A stretch of DNA of 64,000 bases from Methanosarcinales archaeon Methan_01 (GTDB lineage Archaea; Halobacteriota; Methanosarcinia; Methanotrichales; Methanotrichaceae), in the NCBI GenBank assembly GCA_001602645.1, contig LUYE01000003.1, positions 1-64,000 of the forward strand, written 5' to 3'. The position numbers were made by a program, and so were the translations under genes. Of this stretch, positions 1 to 11,117 are shown piece by piece. The notes under the pieces are model-generated. The model saw only the letters and a list, made by a program, of their open reading frames with translations. It did not search any database and was not told where the DNA came from. Position 1 is the first letter of the stretch; each line of letters starts with the position of its first letter.

Positions 1-351
1 GGCTACATCCCCAGCAACGTAAAAGAGGAGTGGATGAACGCCTGCGACATGGTCTGCCTCCCGAGCAGGAACGAACCCTTCGGGATCGTCGTCCTGGAGG
101 GGTGGGACGCGGGCAAGCCGGTGATCGCCACCGAGGCGGTGAGCATCATCAAGAACTTCGAGGACGGCCTCCTCGCCTACATCCAGCCCGAGTCGATAGC
201 CTGGTGCATCAACAGGCTCCTCGACGACCCCGAGGAGATGGAGAGGCTCGGCAGGGCCGGAAGGGAGCGGCTTGAGAGGGAGTTCACCTGGGACGAGATC
301 GCCCGAGAGACGGAGGTGGTCTACAAGAGGGTTCTCGATAAAGGTGGATGA
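1..351 (+). CDS. Glycosyltransferase family 4 / GT1-like, C-terminal part (5' end outside window)
   Basis: Frame 1 is open from base 1 (GYIPSNVKEEWMNACDMVCLPSRNEPFGIVVLEGWDAGKPVIAT); the E-P-F-G-x-x-x-L-E-x-W/A-x-G-K-P-V-I motif is typical of GT-B glycosyltransferases. Confidence 0.85.
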   Translation, partial: GYIPSNVKEEWMNACDMVCLPSRNEPFGIVVLEGWDAGKPVIATEAVSIIKNFEDGLLAYIQPESIAWCINRLLDDPEEMERLGRAGRERLEREFTWDEIARETEVVYKRVLDKGG

Positions 352-404
352 ACGAAGCTGCAGGCTCGGACCACGAACTCCGCCCCCATCCCCTTTTTTC
401 ACCA

Positions 405-1160
405 TCACCTCTGAGAGTGCATCAGGGATATGATCAGGTCGTGGACCTCCTCGGGGCGGCCGACCCCCTCGAGGAGGTGGTGGGACCTTCCCCGGGGCGT
501 AGATACGGCCTTCCCGCCTCCGGCTCCTACCATCGCCCTCCCGCCCACCGCCGCCCCCACCATGCTGAAGTCGTCGCCGAGGCCGAGGCCCGAGGCGGTG
601 ATGGGGATGATCGTCCCGAAGTTGAATACCTTTCCGGGGAAGGACTGCTCCACCACCAGGTCGTTTATGTTCTTGTAGAGGAGGGTCCTCCGGTGGACCC
701 CCAGGTGGCCCGACTCCATGATCAGCCTCCAGTTGGTGATGTAGTAGCGGTGAGACCTCCGATGCGCCTCCGTCCCCAGGACCCCGAGGATGCCGAAGGT
801 CGTCAGGATGTGGTTTTGGTCCATAAACCAGTCCAGACCAAAGCCTTCGATGAGGTCGATGTACTCCGGCTGGCCGGGGAGGCTGAAGGCGATGACGGCT
901 GGCGCCCCCAGAGCGAAGAGCCACCGCCAGTTGATCCTGAAGAGGGCGATCAGGACCGCCGGGACGAGGATCGAGAGCCACCAGAGGATCCGGGCCGAGG
1001 TCTCGGGGGTCATATCATAGATCGTAACCGTCGAGCCCGACGAAAAATAAACTCCCACCAAAGAGAGGTAGATCCAGACCCCGTAGAGCCGGTAAAAGGC
1101 TAAGGGGTGGGGCCTGAGGGCCCGGATCATCTCTTCTCCCTTCTGGAGCTTCGGTGACAC
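405..1160 (-). CDS. Membrane protein with bacterial-type PH (YdbS/bPH2-like) domain
   Basis: 251 aa ORF with two or more N-terminal hydrophobic helices, then 'YYITNWRLIMESGHLGVHRRTLLYKNINDLVVEQSFPGKVFNFGTI', characteristic of bPH domains. An ATG at 1130 preceded by aagggagaag may be the real start. Confidence 0.7.
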   Translation of the reverse strand: MSPKLQKGEEMIRALRPHPLAFYRLYGVWIYLSLVGVYFSSGSTVTIYDMTPETSARILWWLSILVPAVLIALFRINWRWLFALGAPAVIAFSLPGQPEYIDLIEGFGLDWFMDQNHILTTFGILGVLGTEAHRRSHRYYITNWRLIMESGHLGVHRRTLLYKNINDLVVEQSFPGKVFNFGTIIPITASGLGLGDDFSMVGAAVGGRAMVGAGGGKAVSTPRGRSHHLLEGVGRPEEVHDLIISLMHSQR

Positions 1161-1454
1161 AGTCCCGCTTTAGGGGCCTACGGAATAGATAACCCTTTTG
1201 TCGTAAAGATCGAAGCTGAAGGTCGGAGCCATGAAAGTCAGGACTAAAGCGATGGTCCCGGGATTCGAAGCCCCAAAGGGCGCAAACTCAAAAAACAAGG
1301 TGGCTGCACGGCCCAGACCTCTCCTCCAGAAAACCGCACCCATACCAAAGGTGAGAGGTACGATTCCGGGAAGACCGGAACCCTTTAGGCTGCTGGGACC
1401 TGACCGAAAGGTTCAAAAACAGAAAGCACGCAAGGGGCGATCGCACCTTTTCGC

Positions 1455-1527
1455 GCCTCGGTGGCTTAGCTGGCATAGCGCGTCCTTGGTAAGGACGAGG
1501 CCGTGGGTTCAAATCCCACCCGAGGCT
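1455..1527 (+). tRNA. tRNA-Thr (anticodon GGT)
   Basis: Acceptor stem GCCTCGG/CCGAGGC, anticodon stem-loop CGTCC-TTGGTAA-GGACG (anticodon GGT), T-arm GTGGG-TTCAAAT-CCCAC. CCA is not encoded. Confidence 0.95.
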
Positions 1528-1755
1528 TGATCATTTTTGAGCGCTGGGCAGAGAGATCCAAACGAACCGGACCGGGCGCCATTCTTCTTTAGATCTATGT
1601 ATACGGCGTCGGCACGATTGGCGGGATCGCCGCCCTGCCGCCGTCAGGAGGGGAAGCTCTTCCCCCACAATGCTGCACCGTCTTCCGCCGGAAGGGATCG
1701 CCTCCGCCAGCCCTCCCACCAGAGCGAAATAGTTAAATACTACATAACTGTTTAG

Positions 1756-1774
1756 TACTAACACAAAGTTAGTA
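1756..1774. promoter_or_regulatory. Inverted repeat TACTAAC-acaaa-GTTAGTA upstream of cdc48; candidate operator
   Basis: Perfect 7-bp inverted repeat with 5-bp spacer in an AT-rich intergenic stretch. It overlaps the near-palindrome TGTTTAGTACTAACA. Confidence 0.45.
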
Positions 1775-1931
1775 ACTGCAGATATACGGACGTTGTGAGC
1801 TGAAAATGCCGCCATGTGGATCGAGCATTACGATTAAGCGGTCTTGACTGCAACCTGCTGTCGTCGCCGAAACCGGAGATCACACGAGTCGGATTGAACT
1901 GATCGGATAGGTTGAAATAAAAAGATATTGA

Positions 1932-4109
<2,178 letters not shown>

Positions 4110-4254
4110 GGCGGGCGGCGGGGGGGGCCGGTTCGAGGACCGGCCTTCGTAAACATTTATTCATTTCAGATCTAAAAAGTGTAATATTATCGAATAAACC
4201 TTGAGATAATCTATGCATTATTTGAATATTTTTCATCGTATTTCGATATCAGTT

Positions 4255-5187
4255 TCATACCGAACCGCCTGCGAGCAGGAATACGATTATTAAAAACACC
4301 AATAACACGATTAAACCTACAATAGCAACCTTATATTTCTGAAGATCGGACTTATGGCTTTCGGGAACTGCAGCTTCGGCTGCCGTGGAAGGAGTGGTGG
4401 CCACATAGTCAGCAGCCAGATCCGCTAGGCACGAATTTCCCGAATGACCGATGCCCGTTATTACGGGCTTTTTACTAGAAGCAATGGCCCGAACCAAAGC
4501 CTCGTCGTTAAAAGCCATGAAATCTTCTGAAGGACCACCACCTCTAGCCAGAATGATCTCATCTACATCGGGATTTTCATTAAGATCTTTTAGGGCTTTG
4601 ATTATACTGAAGGGTGCCCCTTCTCCCCGCGTGGTCGCATAGGCCATGACTGGTTTAATCGTTGGTTTGCAAGAATTGAATACATTCAAGATATCCTGTT
4701 CAGCATCGCTGTTTTTTGAGGCAATAACCCCCACTTTTCTCGGCCGTAGAGGTACTTTCTTTTTCCTGTCATAGTTGAACAGTCCCTCAGCTTCCAGCTT
4801 CTCTCTGAGGTGCTTTAATTCCCGAGAGGTGTTGCCTTCTCCCACTTGAGTGATCTTCGTGATCTTCAATTGATACTGGCTTCTGGGCTCGAAGCTTATC
4901 AAAGAGCCTCTGGCCACTATCTGGATACCATTGCCTAAATCGTTGCAGACTTCAGCCTGAAGATTTTTAAAATAGACACACGCAAGAACGCTTGTCTCAT
5001 CCTTGAGATCAAAGTAAATATGACCCGAATCTGGCCTGCGCAAGTTCGAGATTTCTCCTTCCAAGAAGAGGTCTTTGAATTGAGGATTTCCAGCTAAGAT
5101 ATCCCTTATTTTCCGAGATAGCTGTGTTACTGAATAAATAACATTTTCGTTATCGTTACCAGTTACTGCTGGCATTTGATTCATCAA
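4255..5187 (-). CDS. Exodeoxyribonuclease VII large subunit-like protein, short form with C-terminal TM helix
   Basis: 310 aa: OB-fold start (YSVTQLSRKIRDIL...FLEGEISNLRRPDSGHIYFDLKDE), catalytic-region motifs (GVIASKNSDAEQDILNVF; ILARGGGPSEDFMAFNDEALVRAIASSKKPVITGIGHS), then a terminal hydrophobic helix (VAIVGLIVLLVFLIIVFLLAGGSV). Confidence 0.88.
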   Translation of the reverse strand: MMNQMPAVTGNDNENVIYSVTQLSRKIRDILAGNPQFKDLFLEGEISNLRRPDSGHIYFDLKDETSVLACVYFKNLQAEVCNDLGNGIQIVARGSLISFEPRSQYQLKITKITQVGEGNTSRELKHLREKLEAEGLFNYDRKKKVPLRPRKVGVIASKNSDAEQDILNVFNSCKPTIKPVMAYATTRGEGAPFSIIKALKDLNENPDVDEIILARGGGPSEDFMAFNDEALVRAIASSKKPVITGIGHSGNSCLADLAADYVATTPSTAAEAAVPESHKSDLQKYKVAIVGLIVLLVFLIIVFLLAGGSV

Positions 5188-5315
5188 GGATCACGACTTT
5201 GGGAGCGGTTATCTTTAATGAGATCACGAATCGTAAAAGGTTGTCGGTTATAATAAATAAAAATTATTCCATCTATTCTTCTGACCCGTATCTATTAGCC
5301 TATACGTTACCTTCT

Positions 5316-5362
5316 TCTTATGTAACCTGAGGAAAAGATTTAACCGGCCAGGTTACATAAGA
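5316..5362. promoter_or_regulatory. Perfect 14-bp inverted repeat TCTTATGTAACCTG-(19)-CAGGTTACATAAGA
   Basis: Left arm 5316-5329, right arm 5349-5362, exact reverse complements. It ends 7 bp before the TTG start of the next ORF and lies between divergent genes. Confidence 0.8.
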
Positions 5363-5369
5363 CGCACCC

Positions 5370-5669
5370 TTGATCCCCAAATACATCCTGGAGGAGCTCG
5401 CCGAGGAGGACCTCCCTCACCTCCTGGAGGTGAGAGATTTCCTCGACCGGCTGATAAGAGATCGCGAAGAATCTCCTGTTGAGGATGGCTCCGAAGCCGA
5501 GACCGGTGAGAGGAGGCCCGCCTCCGTCACCTACCGGCAGGAGTGGATCTACTGCGGCAAGGAGTGCAAAAAATGTCCCCATGGCCCCTACTGGTACTGC
5601 TACTGGAAAGAGGACGGAAAAACCAGGACCAAGTACATCGGCAAGGTCCTCAAGGAGGTGGAGCTTTGA
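5370..5669 (+). CDS. Small Cys-rich protein with CxxxCxxCPHGPYWYCYWKEDGKTRTKYIGK motif; possible metal-dependent regulator
   Basis: 99 aa from TTG; its stop overlaps the start of the downstream metal-binding lipoprotein. CGKECKKCPH is a plausible Zn site. Confidence 0.75.
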   Translation: MIPKYILEELAEEDLPHLLEVRDFLDRLIRDREESPVEDGSEAETGERRPASVTYRQEWIYCGKECKKCPHGPYWYCYWKEDGKTRTKYIGKVLKEVEL

Positions 5670-6592
5670 GCTTGAGGTGCATCTTCCTCCTGGCGCTGGC
5701 CCTCTCGGCGTCCTTTTTATGCGGCTGCATATCCTCCGATGAGCTGGCTTCTTCGAAGGAAACGGACCGCGGCGTCAGCCTCGTCGCATCCACCGTGCCC
5801 CTCGGCCACTTCTCGAAGATGGTGGGCGGAGATCGGGTGCAGGTAGACGTCTTGGTTCCGCCGGGCACAAACCCTCACACCTTCGAGCCGTCGCCCTCCA
5901 AGCTCGTAAAGGTGGAGAATGCAGACATCTACGTCAAGAACGGAGCGGGCCTTGAGATCTGGATGGATAGAATAATGCGGGCCAACGAGGATATGCTCGT
6001 TGTCGACTCCTCTTCCGGGGTGGACCTGATCGAGTCGACCGACGCCGGCGATCACGACCACGACGTGAATCTAGGCGATCACGGCGTTCATGAGGATATA
6101 CTGACGGCCGACCCCCACATCTGGCTCTCGCCGCAGAACGCCATGATCATCGTCGATAACATCTGCGACGGCCTCATCGAGGTCGATCCCGAGAACGCCG
6201 ATATCTATCGGAAAAATAGGGACGACTACCTCGACGAGCTTGCAGAGCTCGATCGTGATCTGAACTCGACCTTCTCGGAGATGGATAGAAAGGAGTTCAT
6301 CGTCCTCCACCCATCCTGGGGCTACTTCGCTCGGGACTACGGCCTCGTCCAGGTGGCGATCCTGGAGGAGGAGAAGGAGCCAGGGCCGAGGTACCTCGCC
6401 GAGATCGTCGAGGTCGCCCGCGAAAAGAACCTCACCACCATCTTCGTCGACAAGAACTTCAACCCGAAGTCTGCGGAGATCATCGCCGAAGAGATCGACG
6501 GCAGGGTGGTGCCCCTGGACCCCCTGGCCGAAGATTACGCGGCGAACATGAGGCACGTGGGCCAGGAGATCGCAGAAAGCCTGAAAGGCTGA
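5666..6592 (+). CDS. znuA: Metal (zinc/manganese-type) ABC transporter substrate-binding lipoprotein
   Basis: Signal and lipobox-like 'LSASFLCGC'; ZnuA motifs (VPLGHFSKMVGGDRVQVDVLVPPGTNPHTFEPSPS; DPHIWLSPQNA; FIVLHPSWGYFARDYGL) and a His-rich loop (DHDHDVNLGDHGVH). TTG start at 5666 lies 5 nt after GGAGGTG. Confidence 0.9.
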   Translation: MSLRCIFLLALALSASFLCGCISSDELASSKETDRGVSLVASTVPLGHFSKMVGGDRVQVDVLVPPGTNPHTFEPSPSKLVKVENADIYVKNGAGLEIWMDRIMRANEDMLVVDSSSGVDLIESTDAGDHDHDVNLGDHGVHEDILTADPHIWLSPQNAMIIVDNICDGLIEVDPENADIYRKNRDDYLDELAELDRDLNSTFSEMDRKEFIVLHPSWGYFARDYGLVQVAILEEEKEPGPRYLAEIVEVAREKNLTTIFVDKNFNPKSAEIIAEEIDGRVVPLDPLAEDYAANMRHVGQEIAESLKG

Positions 6593-6652
6593 GATCCCGA
6601 TGACAGAACCGAGCTGGGAGAGAGAAGGAAGAACGGAAGGAAAGATGCAAAG

Positions 6653-7411
6653 ATGACCGGAGCAAATCCCGTATCCATCGAAGACCTCCAGGTCAGGTTG
6701 GACGGCCGAACCGTCCTGGAGGAGGTCTTCCTGGAGGTCGAAGAGGGGGACTTCCTGGGGCTGATCGGCCCCAACGGCGGGGGGAAGACCACCCTCCTCA
6801 AGGCGATCCTGGGGCTGATCAAGCCCTCCCGGGGGAGGGTCCTCGTCTTCGGGATGAACCCCGAGGCCGCTCGGACCCGGGTCGGCTACCTCCCCCAGAA
6901 GAGCCTCTTCGACCAGAAGTTTCCCGTAAGCTCCGTCGAGGTGGTGATGATGGGCCGGTACGGGAGAAAGGGGCTCTTCGGCCGCTACTGTGCTGAGGAT
7001 AAAGATGCTGCCCTGGCGGCCCTCGCGGCGGTTGGAATGGAAGAGCAGGCCGACCGAGAGATAGGGGCCCTATCGGGAGGCCAGCAGCAGCGGATCTTCG
7101 TAGCACGGGCCCTCGTCTCGGAGCCCGACCTCCTCCTGCTGGATGAGCCCGCCACCGGGATCGACAGCTCAAGGCAGCGGGAGTTCTACGAGCTCCTTAG
7201 AGATTTGAACGAGGATATGACGATAATCATGGTCTCCCACGACATCAGCGCCGTATCCACCTACGTCAAGAAGATCGCCTGCGTCAACCGAAAGCTCTAC
7301 TACCACGGCTCAAAGGAGCTCTTCGCCGAGGAGATCGAAGAGGCGTACCAGTGCCCCGTGGAGATGATCGCCCACGGCATACCCCACAGGGTTTTGAGGG
7401 AGCACGATTGA
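6653..7411 (+). CDS. znuC: Metal ABC transporter ATP-binding protein
   Basis: 252 aa; Walker A GPNGGGKT, signature LSGGQQQR, Walker B LLLLDEPATGID. Confidence 0.92.
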   Translation: MTGANPVSIEDLQVRLDGRTVLEEVFLEVEEGDFLGLIGPNGGGKTTLLKAILGLIKPSRGRVLVFGMNPEAARTRVGYLPQKSLFDQKFPVSSVEVVMMGRYGRKGLFGRYCAEDKDAALAALAAVGMEEQADREIGALSGGQQQRIFVARALVSEPDLLLLDEPATGIDSSRQREFYELLRDLNEDMTIIMVSHDISAVSTYVKKIACVNRKLYYHGSKELFAEEIEEAYQCPVEMIAHGIPHRVLREHD

Positions 7412-7413
7412 CG

Positions 7414-8208
7414 ATGATCGAGACCTTCGCCTACGAGTTCATGCAGAGGGCCCTCGTCGCCGGCGTCGTCGCCGCGGTCCTCTGCGGAGTCATCGGGATC
7501 TACGTCATCCTCAACCGGATCGTCTTCATCGGCGGCGGGATCGCCCACACCGCCTTCGGCGGCATCGGCCTCGGTTACCTCCTCGGAATGGATCCCCTCC
7601 TCTTTGCGGTCCTCTTCTCGGTGGCGGCGGCCCTGGGGATCGGGGCGATCAGCGATCGATCGAAGGTCTCCGAAGATACAGCCATCGGCGTCTTCTGGGC
7701 GGCGGGGATGTCTCTTGGGATAGTCTTTGTGAGCTTCAGCCGGGGATACGCCCCCGACCTCTTCGATTACCTCTTCGGAAACATCCTCGCCGTATCCTGG
7801 GGAGACGTCCTTCTGATATCGGCCCTCACCCTGGCCATGCTCATTCTCGTGGCCCTCTTCTACAAAGACCTCCTCATCCTCTCCTTCGACGCCGGCTACG
7901 GCGAGGCGGTGGGCCTCCCGACAAAAGAGCTCCGCCTCCTCCTCCTCTGCATGGTGGCCCTCTCCATCGTGGTCCTGATCAAGATCGTGGGGATAATCCT
8001 GGTGATCGCCCTCCTCACCATCCCCGGAGCCATAGGTCGGCAGCACGCGCGAAGCATCAAGAGGATCATGGCCCTCTCCATCTTCCTCGGCGGGGCCTTC
8101 GTCCTGGTGGGGCTCGTCGTCTCCTACCAGCTGAACATCCCCTCGGGAGCCACGATAATCCTCGCTGCGGCGGCGACCTTCTTCGCCAGCACCATCCTCG
8201 CCCGATGA
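7414..8208 (+). CDS. znuB: Metal ABC transporter permease
   Basis: Polytopic ABC-3 family permease (FMQRALVAGVVAAVLCGVIGIYVILNRIVFIGGGIAHTAFGGIGLGYLLG); start 3 bp after the znuC stop. Confidence 0.92.
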   Translation: MIETFAYEFMQRALVAGVVAAVLCGVIGIYVILNRIVFIGGGIAHTAFGGIGLGYLLGMDPLLFAVLFSVAAALGIGAISDRSKVSEDTAIGVFWAAGMSLGIVFVSFSRGYAPDLFDYLFGNILAVSWGDVLLISALTLAMLILVALFYKDLLILSFDAGYGEAVGLPTKELRLLLLCMVALSIVVLIKIVGIILVIALLTIPGAIGRQHARSIKRIMALSIFLGGAFVLVGLVVSYQLNIPSGATIILAAAATFFASTILAR

Positions 8209-8282
8209 GGGAACAATTTCGAGCTTCGAGGAGGACTTGCACAACAAACTTATACGCCGGGGGCGCTAAAGGCAGGATCGGG

Positions 8283-9293
8283 ATGCAGAACCATCAGATC
8301 CGATCCATTCTCCTCATCCTCCTGCTGGCCCCGGGGGTGGCGAGCCTGGCGGAAGCTGGTGAGGTCCAGTTCGCCGGCGACCACTACAAGGTCCAGGGGG
8401 GTCCGAAGATCGACGTCTCCGTCATAAACCCCGTCTTCTCTCCGGGTGGCAGTGGAACCCTCCGGCTGGTCCTCGCCAACGACGGGATGGTGGAGGGGCT
8501 CGTCCCCGGAGCCGTCCCACCCGGCTCCGAGGGGGATGCGGCCCAAGAGATGCTGGCGGAGTTTCGGTGCCTGGAGGCCTCAAACCTCCGGGTGGACCTC
8601 CATCCTGCTGGGCCGGTCCGGGTCCTCTCGGGTCAGGCCCAAATAGACCTCCTCGGGCCTGGAAATACCTCGCTCCTGGAGTTCGAGATCGATGTCGAGG
8701 AGGATGCCGAGGGTCCGGTCCTCCTCAGCCTCCAGGTCGAATACGAGCATCAGACCGACGTCACCTTCAGCGGCGGCGCCGCCTCGCCCCTCTACCTCCC
8801 CTCGAGCCTCCAGCTGGACCTGATCCTATCGGCGGAGGGCGAACCCACCACCTTAAAGCTCCTCTCGACGAGGTCCGACCTATCTCCCGGGGAGGAGGGG
8901 TCGATCAGCCTCATCGTCGGAAACGCTGGGAGGGCCGAGGCCAGAAACTGCACCGTCCGGCTTCTGGCGGCCCCGCCCGTCATCCCCATATCGGATCGAT
9001 CCTTCCTCGGCGATATACCCCCGGGCGGGGCGGCCGTCGCCCGATTCGACGTCAAGGTAGAGGGGTCGGCCCAGGCCCAGGAGTACAGGATCGGCTGCGA
9101 GATCGGCCATGAGGGCGGTCTTTCAACTCTATCCTTCCCCCTCTTGGTCGCCCACCCCGAGGAGGGTCGCCTCTTCGGTGCCCAACTTGCCGGTCCCCTC
9201 CTCATCGCCGCGGCCCTCGCCGCGATCTGGATCATGAGGAAGAGGGCAAATAGGTCGCCGTGGAGCCGCGGGAACCTCCGGCCCCGGAGATAG
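8283..9293 (+). CDS. Secreted or membrane-anchored protein with CARDB/COG1361-like beta domains
   Basis: N-terminal signal peptide, repeated beta-sandwich-like segments (GGSGTLRLVLANDG..., GEEGSISLIVGNAGRAEARNCTVRL) and a C-terminal TM helix with basic tail. Confidence 0.65.
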   Translation: MQNHQIRSILLILLLAPGVASLAEAGEVQFAGDHYKVQGGPKIDVSVINPVFSPGGSGTLRLVLANDGMVEGLVPGAVPPGSEGDAAQEMLAEFRCLEASNLRVDLHPAGPVRVLSGQAQIDLLGPGNTSLLEFEIDVEEDAEGPVLLSLQVEYEHQTDVTFSGGAASPLYLPSSLQLDLILSAEGEPTTLKLLSTRSDLSPGEEGSISLIVGNAGRAEARNCTVRLLAAPPVIPISDRSFLGDIPPGGAAVARFDVKVEGSAQAQEYRIGCEIGHEGGLSTLSFPLLVAHPEEGRLFGAQLAGPLLIAAALAAIWIMRKRANRSPWSRGNLRPRR

Positions 9294-9370
9294 GACCACA
9301 GCGCCGACCCATGCCCGCCCCCTTCGCCCACCAACATTCATATCTTCAACCTCCGTCTACACCGAGAACC

Positions 9371-10294
9371 ATGGCAGCGCTCCGGGCTGAGAGGATCTGC
9401 AAGAGCTTTCGGGGCCTCTTCAAGAGGAAGGAGGTCCTCCACCAGGTATCCCTCTCCATCGAGGAGGGGGAGGTCTTCGGCATCCTCGGCCCCAACGGCG
9501 CCGGAAAGACTACCCTCATGTCGATCTTCTCCACCCTGATCCGGCCCGACGATGGGAAGCTGGAAGTTCTGGGTTTCGACGCCTTGAGGGATACCCACGC
9601 CGTCAGGGAGAGGATAAACATCAGCAGCGGAAACCCCAACTTTCCGTGGAGCCTCACCGTGAGGGAGAACCTGAACCATTCGGGGATGCTCTACGGCCTC
9701 TACGGTCGGGACCTCGCCCGGTCCGTGGACGAGGCTATCTCCTCCTTCGAACTCGAGGCTCACGTCGACTCGAAGTTCGAGACCCTTTCGACGGGGCTGA
9801 AGCAGAGGGTATCCCTGGCGAAGTCGATCCTCAACAGGCCTGAGATCCTCTTCCTCGACGAGCCGACCTCGGGCCTCGACCCGGAGATGGCGATGAAGAC
9901 GAGGGCCCTCATCCACCGGATCTACCAAGAGGAGAAGATTACCGTCGTCCTCACGACCCATTACATGCCCGAGGCCGAGGAGCTCTGCGATCGGATCGCC
10001 TTCCTCCGAGAGGGGAAGCTGATCGCTCTCGGGACCCCTGGGGAGCTGAAAAGGGCCCTCAAGATCGGGGACCGGATCTTCATCGACTACGAGGGTGAGA
10101 TCGATCCGATGTGCCTCAGAATAATTCCGGGGGTGATGGACGTAAGGCATTCGCGCGGCAGGGTGGAGGTCGTCTTTGACCGGACTGAGGGGACCCTCGG
10201 CGGGATAATAAGGGCCTTCGTTGGGGCGGAGATCTTGGACATGGGCTTAGAAAAGCCGGACCTGGAGGACGTCTTCCTTGAGCTGGCGAGGTGA
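9371..10294 (+). CDS. ABC-2 type transporter ATP-binding protein
   Basis: Walker A GPNGAGKT, LSTGLKQR signature, Walker B ILFLDEPTSGLDP. Confidence 0.92.
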   Translation: MAALRAERICKSFRGLFKRKEVLHQVSLSIEEGEVFGILGPNGAGKTTLMSIFSTLIRPDDGKLEVLGFDALRDTHAVRERINISSGNPNFPWSLTVRENLNHSGMLYGLYGRDLARSVDEAISSFELEAHVDSKFETLSTGLKQRVSLAKSILNRPEILFLDEPTSGLDPEMAMKTRALIHRIYQEEKITVVLTTHYMPEAEELCDRIAFLREGKLIALGTPGELKRALKIGDRIFIDYEGEIDPMCLRIIPGVMDVRHSRGRVEVVFDRTEGTLGGIIRAFVGAEILDMGLEKPDLEDVFLELAR

Positions 10295-11063
10295 GCTGAA
10301 CAAGCTACTATCGGCGACGTACAAGAACTGGATCATATCTAAGAGGAACGTCTTCACCGTCTTTGAGCTGGTATTTTGGCCCTTCATCGGCCTCCTCTCG
10401 ATAGGCCTCCTCACCCGGTTCCTGGATGTGGCCGACGACATGGTCGCCTTCGTCCTGGTGGGGGCGATCGCCCTCAGCATCCTTCAGATCAGCCAGATCG
10501 ACGTCGCCTACATCCTCCTCTTCGACCTCTGGTCCAAGAGCATCAAGCAGACCTTCGTCGCCCCCGTCCGGGGCTACCATCTCGTACTGGGGGCGATGCT
10601 CTTCGGCGTCGCCCGAGGGTCGGCGGTCTTCATCATCCTGGCTGCGGCGAGCCGCTACCTATTCGGGTTCAACTTCCTGGCTGGGGGCCTCATCGTCGTC
10701 CTCATCTTCCTCGCCGGGATCTTCATCACCGCGGCGTCCATCGGGATGGCGGTCTGCATATCGATCCTCCTCTTCGGCCAGAGGGCGGACGTGGCGGCCT
10801 GGAGCCTAAGCGGGATCATGATGCTCGTCAGCGGGGTCTACTACCCCGTATCGATCCTACCGTGGCCCCTCCAGATCCTCTCGAAGTCGATACCTCTGAC
10901 CTACTTCCTCGAGTATTACCGGTTCGCTTACGGCTACGGCTCCCACCAGGTTCTCCTGGGGATGGCCCTCGCCCTCCTTTATTTTGCGGCAAGCCTTCTG
11001 ATCCTAAACCTCGCGATAGAGAGGGCGAGGACGACCGGGATGATGCTGAGGCTCTCGGAGTGA
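10278..11063 (+). CDS. ABC-2 type transporter permease
   Basis: 261 aa polytopic protein overlapping the ATPase gene; ABC2_membrane-like. Confidence 0.88.
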   Translation: MSWRGELNKLLSATYKNWIISKRNVFTVFELVFWPFIGLLSIGLLTRFLDVADDMVAFVLVGAIALSILQISQIDVAYILLFDLWSKSIKQTFVAPVRGYHLVLGAMLFGVARGSAVFIILAAASRYLFGFNFLAGGLIVVLIFLAGIFITAASIGMAVCISILLFGQRADVAAWSLSGIMMLVSGVYYPVSILPWPLQILSKSIPLTYFLEYYRFAYGYGSHQVLLGMALALLYFAASLLILNLAIERARTTGMMLRLSE

Positions 11064-11117
11064 CGGTCGATTCCTGGAATAACGTTTTAAAGTCGACGAT
11101 TCCTATAAAGTGGGGCG

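Noticed and set aside
1245-1290. tRNA-like T-arm fragment GGGGCTTCGAATCCC on the minus strand
   Set aside because: No matching acceptor, D-arm or anticodon arm found; treated as chance similarity.
1288-1512. Minus-strand string GGTCAGGTCC...GCAGCC resembling SRP RNA helix 8
   Set aside because: The GGAA tetraloop segment between the two halves is missing and no other SRP domain could be aligned by eye.
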